Shown here in pieces: positions 6,879 through 7,953 of a DNA stretch of 7,953 nt. Position 1 is the first letter of the stretch. Every line of letters starts with the position of its first letter. The notes beneath the pieces are model-generated. The model saw only the letters and a list, made by a program, of their open reading frames with translations. It searched no databases and had not been told where the DNA came from. The stretch spans positions 73,281 through 81,233 of the forward strand of contig PAZO01000010.1 in NCBI GenBank assembly GCA_002715665.1. The letters are read 5' to 3'. The stretch comes from Chloroflexota bacterium (GTDB lineage Bacteria > Chloroflexota > Dehalococcoidia > SAR202 > GCA-002694895). The position numbers and the translations under genes were made by a program.

Positions 6879-7953
6879 ATTTCAATATTTCTCCAAGCTG
6901 AGAAATTCTATTCTCTTGCTGTTTGAGTCTTTCTTTTTCCTTGGCTACTACCTCTTCAGGTGCGTTATTAAAAAACTCAGGAGAATTAAGTCTTTTGGAT
7001 AAAGGGATAACACGTTTTTTTATGTCGTCTATTTCTGATTCAATTCTACTAATTTCTTCAGACATGTTCAGTGCATTAGGCACTTCTATATTAAAAATAT
7101 TATTATCTACAGCCAATGGGAAATTATTTTTAACTGGCGTAGCAGTTAACTTAGTATTACATAAGCTTTGTAAAGCTTTTTTGTGATTTGATATTGATGT
7201 ATATATATTTTTATTTGGGATATTTATTTTCAAAGTATGATTGTGTTCTATTCTTAGTTCTGACCTTAAATTTCTTATAGATTTAATTAATTTAATCAAA
7301 TATTCGATATTATTGCCTGGTGTCTTTGCATCTATGTTGTATGGATAAGAAGAATTAATTATAAATTTTTCCCCCTTATAATTATTTAATTTATCGGGTA
7401 ATTTTTCGTTTAAGATTTGCCATAGTTGTTCAGTCATAAATGGAAGAAATGGGTGTAAAAGTTTAAGACTGGTTTGAAGTACATATATTAAATTTTTAAT
7501 TGAATTATTACTTTCGTCTGATTTGTATAATTCAATATACCAATCACAAAATTCATTCCAAAAAAATTCATATAATTCTTTTTGTGCTTCACCAAAATTA
7601 AATTCTTCTAAACTAGTATTTATCTTTTCTGTTGTTATTTTTAATCTTTCAAGAATCCATAAATCATATTGTCCAAGCTTATCACTGTCTGAATATTTAG
7701 TAGGGATTTTTGAAATTGAAAATCTAGAAGCATTCCATATTTTATTTGCAAAATTTCTTGCCGATTCAATTTTCCTTTCATCAATTCTTTGATTATTCCC
7801 AGGAGTTACCCCAGTTGTGATGGCAAATCTTAAAGCATCAGCACCGTATTCATCTATTAGTTCTAATGGATTCATAACATTACCTTTAGATTTACTCATT
7901 TTTAATCCTGAAGGGTCTAAAATTAATCCATGTAAATAAATGTGACTGAAGGG
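6868..7953 (-). CDS. valS: Valyl-tRNA synthetase (5' partial, C-terminal part)
   Basis: Class I aminoacyl-tRNA synthetase that charges tRNA-Val. The frame is open to the right edge, so 361 C-terminal residues are visible and the HIGH motif and editing domain lie outside. The ATG at 7899 is internal: the codons before it read PFSHIYLHGLILDPSGLK, and the Met belongs to the KMSKS loop (visible residues 18-22, followed by KGN). Next come LIDEYGADALRF (32-43), ARNFANKIWNASRF (65-78), the helical anticodon-binding domain (about 95-220, including FCDWYIELYK and HPFLPFMTEQLWQ), and a C-terminal segment of about 63 residues rich in Glu, Lys and Arg that matches the ValRS coiled-coil arm (EEISRIESEIDDIKKRV onward). 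ValRS rather than IleRS or LeuRS is supported by this arm and by the PxxxYLHGL...KMSKSKGN context. Its 3' end overlaps that of lipB by 11 bases. Confidence 0.96.
   Translation of the reverse strand, partial: PFSHIYLHGLILDPSGLKMSKSKGNVMNPLELIDEYGADALRFAITTGVTPGNNQRIDERKIESARNFANKIWNASRFSISKIPTKYSDSDKLGQYDLWILERLKITTEKINTSLEEFNFGEAQKELYEFFWNEFCDWYIELYKSDESNNSIKNLIYVLQTSLKLLHPFLPFMTEQLWQILNEKLPDKLNNYKGEKFIINSSYPYNIDAKTPGNNIEYLIKLIKSIRNLRSELRIEHNHTLKINIPNKNIYTSISNHKKALQSLCNTKLTATPVKNNFPLAVDNNIFNIEVPNALNMSEEISRIESEIDDIKKRVIPLSKRLNSPEFFNNAPEEVVAKEKERLKQQENRISQLGEILKSIS

Noticed and set aside
6887..6906. Hairpin ATTTCTC / GAGAAAT with loop CAAGCT just past the lipB stop, as a lipB terminator
   Set aside because: The 7-bp stem has only two G-C pairs, is inside the valS coding region and is followed by no continuous T-run; chance is likely.
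6868..7899. valS tail as a separate gene starting at 7899
   Set aside because: The Met is the M of the KMSKS loop and the frame continues to the window edge with ValRS-like sequence.

Overview
The window reads as ordinary chromosomal housekeeping and catabolic DNA from a very AT-rich, tightly packed bacterium. Pointers are the heavy use of AGA/AAA/ATA/TTA codons, gene gaps of 5 to about 80 bases, convergent genes that abut or overlap, and a lack of strong Shine-Dalgarno sequences. The mix of a D-aminoacylase-type amidohydrolase, an EstB-type serine hydrolase, a MOSC protein, ThiL and a nicotinate phosphoribosyltransferase would fit a streamlined marine lineage such as SAR202/Dehalococcoidia-like Chloroflexota. 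That placement is an inference from gene content and style only; no marker gene in the window settles it.

Left part (1-2813): a 5'-truncated N-acyl-D-amino-acid deacylase-like amidohydrolase on the + strand converges, with 5 bases between the stop codons, on a minus-strand beta-lactamase-fold serine hydrolase. Both are hydrolases of amide or ester bonds and could act on related D-amino-acid or acylated compounds, but nothing beyond adjacency shows this.

Middle (2814-6017): a 78-base divergent intergenic region carries a candidate sigma70-type promoter and a perfect 6+6 inverted repeat. From it a three-gene + strand run begins: MOSC-domain protein, thiamine-monophosphate kinase (thiL, TTG start) and nicotinate phosphoribosyltransferase (pncB-type). 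The last of these appears to start upstream of its first ATG at a non-AUG codon. Two of the three make cofactors (thiamine diphosphate and NAD), and the MOSC protein is of a kind linked to molybdenum cofactor, so the run is a plausible loose cofactor operon.

Right part (6028-7953): a complete tRNA-Ile(GAU) gene with encoded CCA lies on the minus strand, then lipB (octanoyltransferase, start of lipoate synthesis on protein) on the + strand. lipB overlaps by 11 bases the convergent 3' part of valS (valyl-tRNA synthetase), which runs off the right edge with its KMSKS loop visible.

I saw no mobile element, CRISPR array, phage gene, toxin-antitoxin pair or defence system, and no evidence of a previously undescribed system. 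The points most worth a second look are the non-AUG start of the nicotinate phosphoribosyltransferase and the operator-like inverted repeat in the divergent promoter region.
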